A stretch of 64,000 bases of DNA, taken from the NCBI RefSeq assembly GCF_004295645.1, contig NZ_CP034752.1:1488001-1552000 (forward strand). Direction: 5' to 3'. The notes under the pieces were generated by a model. That model saw only the letters and a program-made list of their open reading frames with translations, was not told the DNA's origin and searched no databases. This stretch comes from Limnobaculum zhutongyuii. GTDB taxonomy: Bacteria > Pseudomonadota > Gammaproteobacteria > Enterobacterales > Enterobacteriaceae. The translations under genes and the position numbers were made by a program. Of the stretch, positions 15,432 to 23,924 are shown piece by piece. Numbering within the stretch: position 1 is the first letter of the stretch; each line of letters begins with the position of its first letter.

Positions 15432-17213
15432 ATGTCTATTAGTCCCGAAATTCACAGCTACCTTATTGAACTGGCCAAAAAACTGGATTTAGCGGTTCAC
15501 GGGCAGCGAGGAAGCATTATTGAAGAGGCTCAGGAGTTTTTAGGCTGGCCCCCACAGACTATTTATCGTCGATTGAAGAAACAGTGTGGCTGGCGGTGTG
15601 AACGTAAAACCCGCTCAGATAAAGGTAAAACCAGCGTATCTCGTGATGCCTTAGTTGTCCTAGGTGCAACCAGTCGTGAGTCTGTTCGTGATAACGGTAA
15701 GCAAACTTTATTTACCACCACAGCTCGGGGGATGCTGGAACAGAATGGCCATGAGTTCGGCGTGTCAAACTCTCAGCTTAACCGGCTATTACGCTCACGT
15801 AAGCTTAACGTGAAAGCCCAAATGCAGGTTAATCCTGTCCAGGCATTACGGGCTTTACATCCTAATCATGTTCATGAAGTCGATCCGTCTCTTTGTCTGA
15901 TTTATTACATGAAAAATAAGCAGTACATCATGCGTGAGCGTGAGTTCTATAAGAACAAGCTGGAGAACTACGCCAAAATTAAATACAAGGTGTGGCGTTA
16001 TACCTTATATGACCGTGCTTCTGGCCATTTTGTACCTTGGTACGTGGAATCAGCCGGTGAAAATCAGCATGTTCTGTTCCAGTTCCTGATGTTTGCCTGG
16101 AGTAAGCAGGATAGTCGGCTATTTCATGGTGTACCGAAGATTATCTATTGGGATAAGGGTTCAGCGAACACTTCTAGCGCTATTAAAAATTTGCTCGATC
16201 ACCTTGAGGTGACCTATTTAGAGCATGAAGCCGGTAACGCACGGGCCAAAGGCGGTGTTGAAAACGCCAATAATATCATTGAAACCCAATTTGAAAGCCG
16301 TCTGCGCTTTGAGCCCGTTGAAGATATCGCCCAACTGAACAAGGCAGCTACCGCATGGGCTGAGGCATATAACGCTAACCGTATTCCAGGGCAAGATACT
16401 CGCTTAAATCGACGTGGTTTGGCTGAACCGATATCTCGTCATGACCTATGGCAACTGATTCGGGCCGATGAACTGCGCTTACTGCCTTCTGTTGAAGTTT
16501 GTCAGGCATTAATGACCAGTAAAGAGCAAGAGCGTACCGTTCGTAATGATATGACCATCGGTTTTAAACATCCTCAGTCAGATAGGGCCTTGTCCTATTC
16601 CCTTAAGGGGCTGGATGGCGTAACTGTCAAAGGTAAGGTTTACGTTCGGGCGCTAGTTTATGGTGATTGTGCCATTCAGATCCAGGCTCCGAAATATGAC
16701 GGTGAAATGTTGATCTATCGTGTCGAACCTGAGCGCAACTATGACCGCTTTGGCCAGTTACTGGATGCCGCTGTCATTGGTGAAGAATACAAATCTCAGC
16801 CGGAGACCATCATTGAGCAAGTATCCAAAGAAATGGATGAACTGGCTTATCCAGGCCAAACCCCAGAAGAAGTTAAAAAGTCACGCGCTAAACAGGCTGC
16901 ACCGTTTGGCGGCTTAAATGCTCACGGTTATTTCAATGATATTGAGCATCCAACTTACTTACCTAAGCAAGGTACGGAGATTGATACTCCTGAGCACCTA
17001 AAAACGCCAGTATCAATGCTATCAGCTACCGCCGCAATGCTAAGAATTTCCGGTGCTATTGGTCGTAGCCTGAGTACTGACGAAAACAAATGGTTAGCCA
17101 GTCGGTATAAAGATGGCATTCCTGAAGACAGTATTCAGTCAGTTATCCAGCTATTTACCCAGCCAATTGCCGTTGGTCAGGATACTGGTACCACCGGTCT
17201 AAGAGCGATTTAA
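15432..17213 (+). CDS. DDE transposase (MuA-like, Tn552/BcepMu type)
   Basis: 593 aa. An N-terminal helix-turn-helix region (residues about 25–60, FLGWPPQTIYRRLKKQ) is followed by a retroviral-integrase-type core. Its likely catalytic acids are D151 (HEVDPSL), D241 (IYWDKGSAN) and E277 (GGVENANN), a D–E spacing of 36. A C-terminal all-beta and then helical part (to about 593) would contact the MuB-like ATPase. It integrates and replicates the phage by transposition. The length and the following AAA gene agree with the BcepMu transposase, which is closer to Tn552/IS1604 enzymes than to MuA. It looks intact. Confidence 0.94.
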   Translation: MSISPEIHSYLIELAKKLDLAVHGQRGSIIEEAQEFLGWPPQTIYRRLKKQCGWRCERKTRSDKGKTSVSRDALVVLGATSRESVRDNGKQTLFTTTARGMLEQNGHEFGVSNSQLNRLLRSRKLNVKAQMQVNPVQALRALHPNHVHEVDPSLCLIYYMKNKQYIMREREFYKNKLENYAKIKYKVWRYTLYDRASGHFVPWYVESAGENQHVLFQFLMFAWSKQDSRLFHGVPKIIYWDKGSANTSSAIKNLLDHLEVTYLEHEAGNARAKGGVENANNIIETQFESRLRFEPVEDIAQLNKAATAWAEAYNANRIPGQDTRLNRRGLAEPISRHDLWQLIRADELRLLPSVEVCQALMTSKEQERTVRNDMTIGFKHPQSDRALSYSLKGLDGVTVKGKVYVRALVYGDCAIQIQAPKYDGEMLIYRVEPERNYDRFGQLLDAAVIGEEYKSQPETIIEQVSKEMDELAYPGQTPEEVKKSRAKQAAPFGGLNAHGYFNDIEHPTYLPKQGTEIDTPEHLKTPVSMLSATAAMLRISGAIGRSLSTDENKWLASRYKDGIPEDSIQSVIQLFTQPIAVGQDTGTTGLRAI

Positions 17214-17223
17214 GGACGGATTT

Positions 17224-18465
17224 ATGGCGTTAAATCTAAAGCGAATGATGAGCAAGCTAAGTATGAAGCAAACAGAGCTTGCCCGTCAGATTAAGTACAA
17301 AAACGGTACATTAAGCCAGGCCGTTGTTAACCTGATCATTAACCACAATCTTTGGCCCCGTAGCATTGACAAGGAAACCATAAAGAAACAGATAGAAGAC
17401 GCCCTAGTTAACAAAGGGCTAAAGGAAGAATTTTTAGTTGATGTATTTGAAGAAGAAACTGGTGCAGAGGGAATCTTGGCGGACAACCCTGCACCAGTAG
17501 ACACCCCACTAGGAAAAAAGGAGTCCACTCATATGTTACTACGTAAACATACGCTAAGTCGCGCAACCCGCGCCCACTTCCGTATTCTGCGCGATCCGTT
17601 CACTGATGAAATGCAGTCAGACAGTGACGTTTTTCTGTCTGACGATATTCGCTATGTGTGGGAAGCAATGCGCCAAACCGCTAAATATGGCGGAATGTTG
17701 GCGGTTATTGGTGAGTCAGGTGCCGGTAAGTCAACGTTACGTCAAGACCTTATCGAATGGATTAACGTCAACCATGAACCAATCACGGTTATCGAGCCTT
17801 ATGTTCTGGGTATGGAAGATAATGAAGTTAAAGGTAAGGCGCTTAAGAGTGTTGATATCAGCGGTGCCATCGTTAACGCCATTGACCCTCAGGCTAAACC
17901 TCGCCGTTCTGCCGAAGCTCGTGCGCGTCAAATGCACGATTTACTGAAGGCCAGTGCTTTAACTGGGCGTAAGCATGTATTGATCATCGAAGAGGCGCAT
18001 GGTTTACCTATCCCAACCTTGAAGCACCTGAAGCGCTTCTATGAGCTTCAGGAAGGCTTTAAAAAGTTACTGGCCATTATCTTAATCGGCCAGACAGAGC
18101 TTCAGTACAAACTTTCTGAGTTCAATCCAGAGGTGCGTGAGGTTGTTCAGCGTACCGAGATTGTTAACCTTAAGCCGCTGGATCTAAAGGTAGAGGAATA
18201 CATTAAGCATAAGTTTGCTTGTATCAATATTGACTATACCACTCTGTTTGAGCCTAGCGCCTTTGATGAAATTCTAAATCGGTTACGTATCAGCGTTACT
18301 GAAGGTCGGGGTTCTTCCAGAGGCGTAAAGGTACGCTCCCTTTGTTATCCGCTGGCGGTGAATAATCTGGTTACCGGTGCGCTGAATCTGGCTTGCCGCA
18401 TTGGTGCGCCAAAAGTAACTGGTGAACTGATTATAGAGTCAGTGAAAACACGGGAGGATATCTAA
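17224..18465 (+). CDS. MuB-like AAA ATPase, target-DNA activator
   Basis: 413 aa. Residues 1–60 form a helix-turn-helix region (MKQTELARQIKYKNGTLSQ), like the N-terminus of MuB. The AAA domain has Walker A GESGAGKST at residues 163–171 and Walker B HVLIIEEAHG at about 251–260. Sensor-type residues follow in IILIGQTELQ. It binds target DNA, delivers it to the transposase and gives target immunity. It is 10 bases after the transposase gene and close in length to BcepMu and Tn552-type helper ATPases. Confidence 0.93.
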   Translation: MALNLKRMMSKLSMKQTELARQIKYKNGTLSQAVVNLIINHNLWPRSIDKETIKKQIEDALVNKGLKEEFLVDVFEEETGAEGILADNPAPVDTPLGKKESTHMLLRKHTLSRATRAHFRILRDPFTDEMQSDSDVFLSDDIRYVWEAMRQTAKYGGMLAVIGESGAGKSTLRQDLIEWINVNHEPITVIEPYVLGMEDNEVKGKALKSVDISGAIVNAIDPQAKPRRSAEARARQMHDLLKASALTGRKHVLIIEEAHGLPIPTLKHLKRFYELQEGFKKLLAIILIGQTELQYKLSEFNPEVREVVQRTEIVNLKPLDLKVEEYIKHKFACINIDYTTLFEPSAFDEILNRLRISVTEGRGSSRGVKVRSLCYPLAVNNLVTGALNLACRIGAPKVTGELIIESVKTREDI

Positions 18466-18466
18466 T

Positions 18467-18775
18467 ATGGATAGTCTTCAGCGTTCTGAAGCCAATAGTA
18501 ATACCCCAGTGGCCTGGACATCTGAAAATGAACTGGCTGGCTTAGGGCTTATGCATGGTGACATGTGGGAGCGACCAAAAGATAAGGATGATATTCCTTT
18601 ATATCTTCACCGCCCTTGTATTCGTATCCCTGTTGATAATCTTCTTCATCAGCTCACTGGTGATGACGTTATGCATCATCGAAAAGTTTCCTTAGCTGAC
18701 CGGCTAGCGGTATGGGGTTCAGTTATTGGGATTATTGTTATTGTCGTTTTAGGTATATGGGGAGGTATTAAATGA
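18467..18775 (+). CDS. Early phage protein with C-terminal membrane helix
   Basis: 102 aa. The hydrophilic first 75 residues end in ADRLAVWGSVIGIIVIVVLG, one clear membrane segment near the C-terminus, so it is probably tail-anchored in the inner membrane. I do not recognise it. It starts one base after the ATPase stop and overlaps the DUF3164 gene by 4 bases. Confidence 0.65.
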   Translation: MDSLQRSEANSNTPVAWTSENELAGLGLMHGDMWERPKDKDDIPLYLHRPCIRIPVDNLLHQLTGDDVMHHRKVSLADRLAVWGSVIGIIVIVVLGIWGGIK

Positions 18776-19380
18776 AACAAGTTCCTGATGGATACATGAA
18801 AGACCGTAAAGGCCGTTTAGTACCTGTTACCCAAGTGTCAGATTATGACCTTGAAATGGATGCGTTTGTAAGAGCCCAAATAGTGAAGGCTCGTGATATC
18901 CATGAAACCCTAAAAGCCTTTAAAACAAAGACATTTGATGAGTGCTATGCCTGGTTGGATCTAGTGGCTGAAAAATATCAGCGCACTCTTGGTGGCCAGA
19001 AAGGCAACATAACGTTCAGCACGTTTGATGGCGCTGAGCAAATTCGGATCTCTGTTCAGGATTCGCTGACGTTTGGGCCAGAGTTACAGATAGCTAAAGA
19101 CATTATTGATGAGTGTCTGTCTGAATGGGCCAAGGGGGCGAATGAAAACCTACAGGCATTGATTACCGATGCATTTGAGGTTGATAAAGAAGGCCAGCTT
19201 AATACTGCCCGTATTCTCTCCCTGCGTCGGATAAAGATTAACGATCCGCGTTGGCTTCAGGCGATGGAAGCTATTGCTGATTCATTACAGGTGGCTGTCT
19301 CTAAAACCTATCTGAACTTCAGGGAACAGGCTGATGATGGCCGGATGGTTCATATCCCTTTAGATATTGCGGGGGTGTGA
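18772..19380 (+). CDS. DUF3164 protein (Mu-like early gene)
   Basis: 202 aa, starting with the family pattern VPDGYMKDRKGRLVPVTQV. It includes KYQRTLGGQKGNITFSTFDG, FEVDKEGQLNTARILSLRR and a terminal INDPRWLQAMEAI, which define DUF3164 (Mu gp7/gp8 region homologues). The protein is found in nearly all Mu-like phages, but its role is unknown. Confidence 0.88.
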   Translation: MKQVPDGYMKDRKGRLVPVTQVSDYDLEMDAFVRAQIVKARDIHETLKAFKTKTFDECYAWLDLVAEKYQRTLGGQKGNITFSTFDGAEQIRISVQDSLTFGPELQIAKDIIDECLSEWAKGANENLQALITDAFEVDKEGQLNTARILSLRRIKINDPRWLQAMEAIADSLQVAVSKTYLNFREQADDGRMVHIPLDIAGV

Positions 19381-19381
19381 T

Positions 19382-19642
19382 ATGGATTTTGCAAAATTAT
19401 TTGAATTTGACGATATCGGTCAAGTACTTATTACCACTGATACTCATGACGAAAATGACCATCCAATTATAGCGCTTCGTTGCGAGTATAACGGGGTATC
19501 AGCAATTACATCCTGGGGATTTGGCGATACTGAGGTAGGACTAAATTTGCGTGATAAGCATTTCGCCAGTATTGATAGAGAACAAGCCTACAAGTTGGCT
19601 TCTGATGTCATCAAACTCTTGAGAGGGCATGATGATGAATAA
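19382..19642 (+). CDS. Small early phage protein, 86 aa
   Basis: Starts at the ATG at 19382 (MDFAKLFEFDDIGQVL) directly after the DUF3164 stop. Predicted alpha/beta, acidic, with a central 'EYNGVSAITSWGFGD' strand-turn segment. I do not recognise it by name. Small proteins of this shape occur in other Mu-like early operons. It overlaps the next gene. Confidence 0.6.
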   Translation: MDFAKLFEFDDIGQVLITTDTHDENDHPIIALRCEYNGVSAITSWGFGDTEVGLNLRDKHFASIDREQAYKLASDVIKLLRGHDDE

Positions 19643-19925
19643 AGCAGCACTATTTAAAGCCGCTACCATAAAATGGGGCTATGACCGACAATTATGTAAG
19701 CTGGCCGAGGAGGCCAGTGAACTATCAGCAGCAGCTAGTCGTGTTATTAACCATTGTGGAGATGAGCGATCACTAGCTGAAGAAGCCGCAGATGTAGAGA
19801 TTATGATCGAGCAGCTTAGGCAAAATGGCATGGATGGTCTAATTGACCATTTTAAGCAACTAAAGCTGGCCCAATTAGCCAATCTATTAGGTATCTCAAC
19901 TGCTGAGGGGCATTGCAATGAGTAG
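19629..19925 (+). CDS. MazG-like nucleotide pyrophosphohydrolase
   Basis: 98 aa. The paired metal-binding motifs are visible: KLAEEASELSAAA (EExxE type, about residue 25) and SLAEEAADVEIMIEQL (ExxD type, about residue 58). These define the MazG-like all-alpha NTP pyrophosphatase fold. Phage versions may clear damaged or signalling nucleotides. Three adjacent ATGs allow starts at 19629, 19632 or 19635. Confidence 0.8.
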   Translation: MMMNKAALFKAATIKWGYDRQLCKLAEEASELSAAASRVINHCGDERSLAEEAADVEIMIEQLRQNGMDGLIDHFKQLKLAQLANLLGISTAEGHCNE

Positions 19926-20217
19926 CTATAAAGAAAGAATTGCCAACCTAGACCTGTATCAGTTGAAAGACTTTCAAAATGCAATACAAGACGCCATAGC
20001 TGAAAAACAAGCTGAAGAACGGTGCACTGTTTGGCGAGTTTTTTGTGGTCATTTCACTGTTAGTAACTTCCGTTCCGATGAATACCTTAAAGCTGTTGAG
20101 TGTCTTGCTATGGCGGCTAAAAAAGCGCATTCAATTGATTGTAATGATCGAGAAGAATTGCAGTTTTCTATTGAAGCAGAGCGGGTTCCTGTTAGTGAGT
20201 ATGAGGGGTGGTTCTAA
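19918..20217 (+). CDS. Unrecognised early phage protein, 99 aa
   Basis: Mostly helical: SSYKERIANLDLYQLKDFQ leads to a short Cys-containing centre (CTVWRVFCGHF) and a C-terminal acidic end. No domain is recognised. Its ATGA overlap with the MazG-like gene and TAATG junction with the zinc-ribbon gene show that it is part of the early operon. Confidence 0.55.
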   Translation: MSSYKERIANLDLYQLKDFQNAIQDAIAEKQAEERCTVWRVFCGHFTVSNFRSDEYLKAVECLAMAAKKAHSIDCNDREELQFSIEAERVPVSEYEGWF

Positions 20218-20417
20218 TGGATAAATTAAAACCTTGCCCTTTCTGTGGTTCTTCTGAGGTTGAGTTATTCGAAATGGATGAAGAGGATAATCCGTATAGA
20301 GCATGGGTTGTCCGGTGCCATAAGTGCGATGTTCAAACGGCTATGTTTGTTGGCTCAATTGAACAAAAGAAACGGTGTGCGACCAATGCCTGGAACCGCC
20401 GAGTAAAAGGTGAATGA
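20217..20417 (+). CDS. Lar-like zinc-ribbon protein (restriction alleviation type)
   Basis: 66 aa beginning MDKLKPCPFCGSSEVELF, with a second Cys pair in VRCHKCDVQT and the terminal A(T)NAWNRR motif. This is the Lar family pattern. Rac-encoded Lar eases EcoKI restriction by modifying methylation/cleavage balance; for other members the role is assumed. The ATG at 20217 overlaps the preceding stop (TAATG); the in-frame GTG at 20208 is less likely. Confidence 0.8.
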   Translation: MDKLKPCPFCGSSEVELFEMDEEDNPYRAWVVRCHKCDVQTAMFVGSIEQKKRCATNAWNRRVKGE

Positions 20418-20418
20418 T

Positions 20419-20832
20419 ATGGAAAGAGGAAAACTGATTCAGCTTATTCAGATTGCTAAAGCGCAACTTTGTTTAGATGAGGATGTTTACCGTTCTATCC
20501 TGGCTAAGCTGACAGCAAAAGCCTCATTACGGGAAATGTCTCCGAAGCAGCTTAGTATCGTTTTAGACCACTTAAAGGGGCTAGGTTTTAAGGTTCGCGC
20601 CAAGGTACCAAATCAAGCTAATTCACTACGCCCACAGCTTGAGTTAATCCGTTCGCTTTGGCATGGGCTGGCTAAACGTGGTGTTGTCAAAAACGGCACC
20701 GAATCAGCCCTAAACCACTTCATTAAACGTATGGTTAAAGTAGATACGCTACAATGGCTGGATAAACGTAAAGCCAGCATTGTGATTGAGCACCTTAAGC
20801 AATGGTCATCGAGAACGGAGGCTACAAAATGA
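20419..20832 (+). CDS. GemA-family regulator (Mu gp16, DUF1018)
   Basis: 137 aa from the ATG at 20419, which has GGTGA at 5-base spacing. KLIQLIQIAKAQLCLDEDVYRSIL, then LREMSPKQLSIVLDHLKGLGF, is the GemA signature. In Mu, GemA modulates host genes and DNA supercoiling. It lies just before Mor, as in Mu and BcepMu. Its stop overlaps the Mor start (ATGA). Confidence 0.9.
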   Translation: MERGKLIQLIQIAKAQLCLDEDVYRSILAKLTAKASLREMSPKQLSIVLDHLKGLGFKVRAKVPNQANSLRPQLELIRSLWHGLAKRGVVKNGTESALNHFIKRMVKVDTLQWLDKRKASIVIEHLKQWSSRTEATK

Positions 20833-21221
20833 GTAAGGCAGCCCAAGATCGACTGTTTAAAAGTAAGGGGCCAGAGTTACTGGTGAACCTAGCTGATCAT
20901 GTAACAGACAGCGTGAAAGATGTGCTCGGTGTTTCAGGTATAACGGCTGAGCACCTTGGCCAAGAAGTGGCGCTACGGATGTCTCAGGTATGGTGTGGGC
21001 AGTTGATTTACTTTCCGTCAGGTACTCAGCTTAAGAGTGCCCAAACTCACCTACAAATCTTCGAGGCTTTTAATGGCCGTAACCACGATGAAGTTGCTAC
21101 TAAATTCGGCGTGAGTGTTCAGCACGTATATAAGGTGGTAAAATTGATTCGTAAAGAGACGCTCAGAGATATGCAAGGTGACCTGTTTTCTGGTGATTCT
21201 AATGAATTACCAAAAGAGTAA
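20829..21221 (+). CDS. Mor-family transcription activator
   Basis: 130 aa from the ATG at 20829. The dimerisation part is LLVNLADHVTDSVKDVLGV. A conserved beta strand, GQLIYFPSGTQL, comes next, then a helix-turn-helix (DEVATKFGVSVQHVYKVVKLIRKE), the fold of Mu Mor/C activators. It would switch on middle or late transcription, that is, the leftward operon here. It is the last gene before the phage end. Confidence 0.92.
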   Translation: MSKAAQDRLFKSKGPELLVNLADHVTDSVKDVLGVSGITAEHLGQEVALRMSQVWCGQLIYFPSGTQLKSAQTHLQIFEAFNGRNHDEVATKFGVSVQHVYKVVKLIRKETLRDMQGDLFSGDSNELPKE

Positions 21222-21231
21222 CGGTAAAACA

Positions 21232-21268
21232 AAAAGAGACTCAGAATTGTTTGGGTCTCTTTAAAAAA
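21232..21268 (+). terminator. Terminator at the end of the early operon
   Basis: AAAGAGAC (21233–21240) pairs with GTCTCTTT (21255–21262) around a 14-base loop, 10 bases after the Mor stop. The U tract is poor on the plus strand (TTTAAAAAA), so termination may be weak or work better on the opposite strand, where it would guard the phage from host read-through. Confidence 0.55.
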
Positions 21269-21319
21269 TTGAGCCTGATTTTTATTGCAGCCCTTGCAAT
21301 CCTCTTACAAAACTCTTTC

Positions 21320-21359
21320 CTTTATGTTCCTGTATATTCCGGTATGTTTCGGAATTATC
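21320..21359. repeat. 10-bp tandem repeats at the prophage end, probable transposase sites
   Basis: Four units of exactly 10 bases follow each other: CTTTATGTTC, CTGTATATTC, CGGTATGTTT and CGGAATTATC, with a consensus near C(T/G)GTATRTTC. They lie at the very end of the prophage, between the early-operon terminator and truncated ychJ. Multiple transposase-binding sites at the termini are a feature of Mu-like phages. A helical-turn period would place all sites on one DNA face. The other end is outside the window, so symmetry cannot be checked. Confidence 0.6.
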
Positions 21360-21373
21360 ACAGTACAGTCCAT

Positions 21374-21595
21374 TTAATTATCATGTTCTATCTCAGCAAT
21401 GGATTCAGCCAAATCTGGTGAGCGGACATCAGGATGCCATGTCGCAACTAAATATTCGACATCATGGCTGACATAAGCACAATAACGTGATTTCATTAAT
21501 TCAAGCGCGGTTGTAGCAATGGTTTGACCAGAAATCAATGAGTGGCAGCATACAGAAAACTCCTTTAAGCTACCGCATGGACATAGTTTGAACAA
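21374..21595 (-). pseudogene. ychJ: ychJ, N-terminal part only, cut by the prophage
   Basis: About 70 codons match the start of YchJ (UPF0225; 152 aa in E. coli): the SEC-C zinc motif LCPCGS…CCH, then LMKSRYCAYV and YLVATWHPD. The reading frame ends at a stop formed at or near the prophage junction, about half way through, and the second SEC-C motif is missing. In E. coli ychJ lies before rssA–rssB–galU; here rssA is also absent. The rest of ychJ should lie at the far prophage end, left of the window. Confidence 0.9.
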
Positions 21596-21738
21596 TATTT
21601 ACTCCGCTATGCTGACAACGCGTTTATCGATAATTAGCGTTTTGGCAAGATAGATTGACAAGAATAATTCATACTTTTACAGGCACAAGTGCCAAATTTG
21701 AACCAAAATATAATAAACAGAAAGCATGGAAGTTTACA

Positions 21739-22749
21739 ATGACACCCCCTTTAGCCAATAAACACATACTCCTTGTTGAAGATGATGCTGTATTCCGTTC
21801 AATGTTGGCGGGATATTTAACCTCATTAGGTGCAATAATTGGCGAAGCTGAAGATGGCGAACAGGCGTTGACCTATGTTACACAGTTTCAGCCAGAATTA
21901 ATGATTTGCGATTTGAATATGCCCAATATGGACGGCATAACGCTGGTCGATCGTTTACGTCATCAGGGCTGCCAGATTCCGGTCATCGTTATTTCAGCAA
22001 CCGAAAAAATCACCGATGTTGATAAGATGCTACGTCTCGGGGTTCAGGATGTTCTGCTTAAGCCGGTTACTGATTTGAATCATTTGCGTGATGCACTATT
22101 GTCCAGCTTTTATCCCTATTTGTTCTCTTCGCCTGCCAGCGAAGAGTTAGCCATGCTTGCTGACTGGACCGATCTTAGCGAAAAACCTCAGGAAGCGGTG
22201 CAATTACTTAAACAACTTCAGCCTCCGGCTCAGCAAACTCTGGCTGGTTGTAAAATTAATTATCGCCAACTGACTTTAGCGGAGAAACCAGGAATCGTAT
22301 TTGATATTGCCGCGTTGTCTGAACATGATTTTGCTTTTTATTGTCTCGATATTTCACGGTCAGAAAATAAAGGGGTACTGGCAGCATTAATGCTAAGAGC
22401 GCTGTTTAATAATCTATTACAGGAACATTTAGCTGAACAAGATGAAGCATTACCGCAAATGTCTACTATTTTAAACCGTATTAACCAACTGCTACATCAG
22501 TCTTATCTGGAAGGGCAGTTTCCTTTTCTTGCTGGCTATTATCATGCACCAAAACAAAAGCTATTAATTGTTTCGGCTGGGCTGCACGTTAATATTGAAG
22601 CTAACGACCGTAAATATGAGTTAGATGACAGTGTACCTATGGGGACCTTACAGACACTTTATCCCAGCCAGGTTAATTTGGTTGCGGATCGTTGGGTTTG
22701 TCATATCAAAGGACGTGGTGGACGCTTGCAACTGAGTGCAACGCTTTAA
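21739..22749 (+). CDS. rssB: RssB, response-regulator adaptor for RpoS proteolysis
   Basis: 336 aa, equal to E. coli RssB, starting at the ATG at 21739 (MTPPLANKHILLVEDD) with GGAAG upstream. The receiver domain has the phosphoacceptor D58 in MICDLNMPNMDG, plus VISAT and LKPV. The C-terminal pseudo-phosphatase part includes RQLTLAEKPGIVFDIAALSE and VLAALMLRALFNNLL. RssB binds sigma-S and delivers it to ClpXP. rssA, which precedes it in E. coli, is missing, so it has its own promoter in the 140 bases after ychJ. Confidence 0.95.
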   Translation: MTPPLANKHILLVEDDAVFRSMLAGYLTSLGAIIGEAEDGEQALTYVTQFQPELMICDLNMPNMDGITLVDRLRHQGCQIPVIVISATEKITDVDKMLRLGVQDVLLKPVTDLNHLRDALLSSFYPYLFSSPASEELAMLADWTDLSEKPQEAVQLLKQLQPPAQQTLAGCKINYRQLTLAEKPGIVFDIAALSEHDFAFYCLDISRSENKGVLAALMLRALFNNLLQEHLAEQDEALPQMSTILNRINQLLHQSYLEGQFPFLAGYYHAPKQKLLIVSAGLHVNIEANDRKYELDDSVPMGTLQTLYPSQVNLVADRWVCHIKGRGGRLQLSATL

Positions 22750-22982
22750 GCCAGCTGTTTAGCAATTTGTTATCTGATTGGCCGATGAATGATATCGGAG
22801 AATGGTCTCTTAGCTGATATACTCACGCCATAATTTGCTCAGAATAGTATGCCTTAGATGTGCCTGATTTATAGCATGTTTAAAGTTTAATCTATTTCAC
22901 TAATGAGCAATGGAGAATTCTATATTAACTAACTGAATATCGTATTAATAAGCGATATTTATCAATAGTGGGAACATCATTT
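22750..22982. promoter_or_regulatory. rssB–galU spacer
   Basis: No gene is seen in 233 AT-rich bases. They should carry the galU promoter. I see no strong hairpin, so rssB and galU may be partly co-transcribed. Confidence 0.4.
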
Positions 22983-23900
22983 ATGTCAGCTATACAGCCT
23001 AAAATAAGAAAAGCAATTATTCCGGTTGCTGGACTGGGCACCCGCATGCTGCCTGCAACTAAAGCAATTCCTAAAGAGATGCTACCACTGGTAGATAAGC
23101 CTTTAATCCAATACGTAGTTAATGAATGTATTGCAGCAGGCATTAACCACATTGTGCTGGTTACCCACTCTTCTAAAAACTCCATAGAAAACCACTTTGA
23201 TACCAGTTTTGAACTTGAAGCTATTTTAGAGCGCCGGGTTAAACGCCAACTTTTAAATGAAGTTCAGTCTATATGTCCCAATAATGTGACAATAATGCAT
23301 GTGCGTCAGGGGCTGGCTAAAGGATTAGGTCATGCCATCATGTGTGCTCATCCTTTAGTTGGTGATGAGCCTTTTGCGGTGGTATTACCTGACGTGATTA
23401 TCGATGAATATGAATCCGACCTTCAGAAAGATAACCTCAGTGAAATGCTCAATCGTTATGAGACAACAGGTCATAGCCAGATCATGGTTGAACCAGTTCC
23501 AATTAATGAAGTCAGTGATTATGGAATTGTTGACTGCAATGGCTATGGGCTTACTGCGGGTGAGAGTGCACCTATTGCTAAAGTAGTAGAAAAGCCAAGC
23601 GTTGCTGAAGCACCTTCTAATTTGTCAATTGTTGGACGTTATGTATTATCTGCCAATATTTGGCCACTGTTATCCCGTATTCCACCGGGTGCCGGTGATG
23701 AGATTCAATTGACAGATGCTATTGCAATGCTGATGGAATCTGAACCTGTTGATGCCTATCATATTCGAGGCCGCAGCCATGATTGCGGTAACAAAATGGG
23801 ATATATGCAGGCATTTGTTGAGTATGGTTTGCGCCATGCAGGATTAGGTGCAGAGTTTGGCTCATGGCTGCAACAGCTTCAGCTTCCGGCTAAAGGTTAA
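22983..23900 (+). CDS. galU: UTP–glucose-1-phosphate uridylyltransferase GalU
   Basis: 305 aa from the ATG at 22983. The nucleotide-binding signature AGLGTRMLPATKAIPKEMLP lies at residues about 15–34, followed by VVNECIAAGINHIVLVTHSSK and PDVIIDEYESDL. It makes UDP-glucose from UTP and Glc-1-P for LPS, capsule, trehalose and osmoregulated glucans. Ugd follows 24 bases downstream and uses the product, so this is a working operon. The length and sequence agree with E. coli GalU (302 aa). Confidence 0.97.
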   Translation: MSAIQPKIRKAIIPVAGLGTRMLPATKAIPKEMLPLVDKPLIQYVVNECIAAGINHIVLVTHSSKNSIENHFDTSFELEAILERRVKRQLLNEVQSICPNNVTIMHVRQGLAKGLGHAIMCAHPLVGDEPFAVVLPDVIIDEYESDLQKDNLSEMLNRYETTGHSQIMVEPVPINEVSDYGIVDCNGYGLTAGESAPIAKVVEKPSVAEAPSNLSIVGRYVLSANIWPLLSRIPPGAGDEIQLTDAIAMLMESEPVDAYHIRGRSHDCGNKMGYMQAFVEYGLRHAGLGAEFGSWLQQLQLPAKG

Positions 23901-23924
23901 TAACTATAATTTGGACAATAAAAG

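Larger units (their letters stand above)
1..21372. mobile_element. BcepMu-type transposable (Mu-like) prophage, partial; left end lies outside the window
   Basis: Late head, packaging and lysis genes on the minus strand (1–10.8 kb) and early transposition genes on the plus strand (13.66–21.2 kb) diverge from a repressor/operator region. This two-arm layout, with the Mor/GemA end outermost and transposase plus MuB-like ATPase in the middle of the early arm, is that of Burkholderia phage BcepMu rather than Mu itself, where A and B lie near the left end and all genes run one way. The right boundary is set by truncation of ychJ and by 10-bp terminal repeats, and lies at about 21,360–21,376. Essential late head genes look intact except the protease/scaffold gene, which has a frameshift. 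Tail genes would lie left of the window. Confidence 0.93.
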
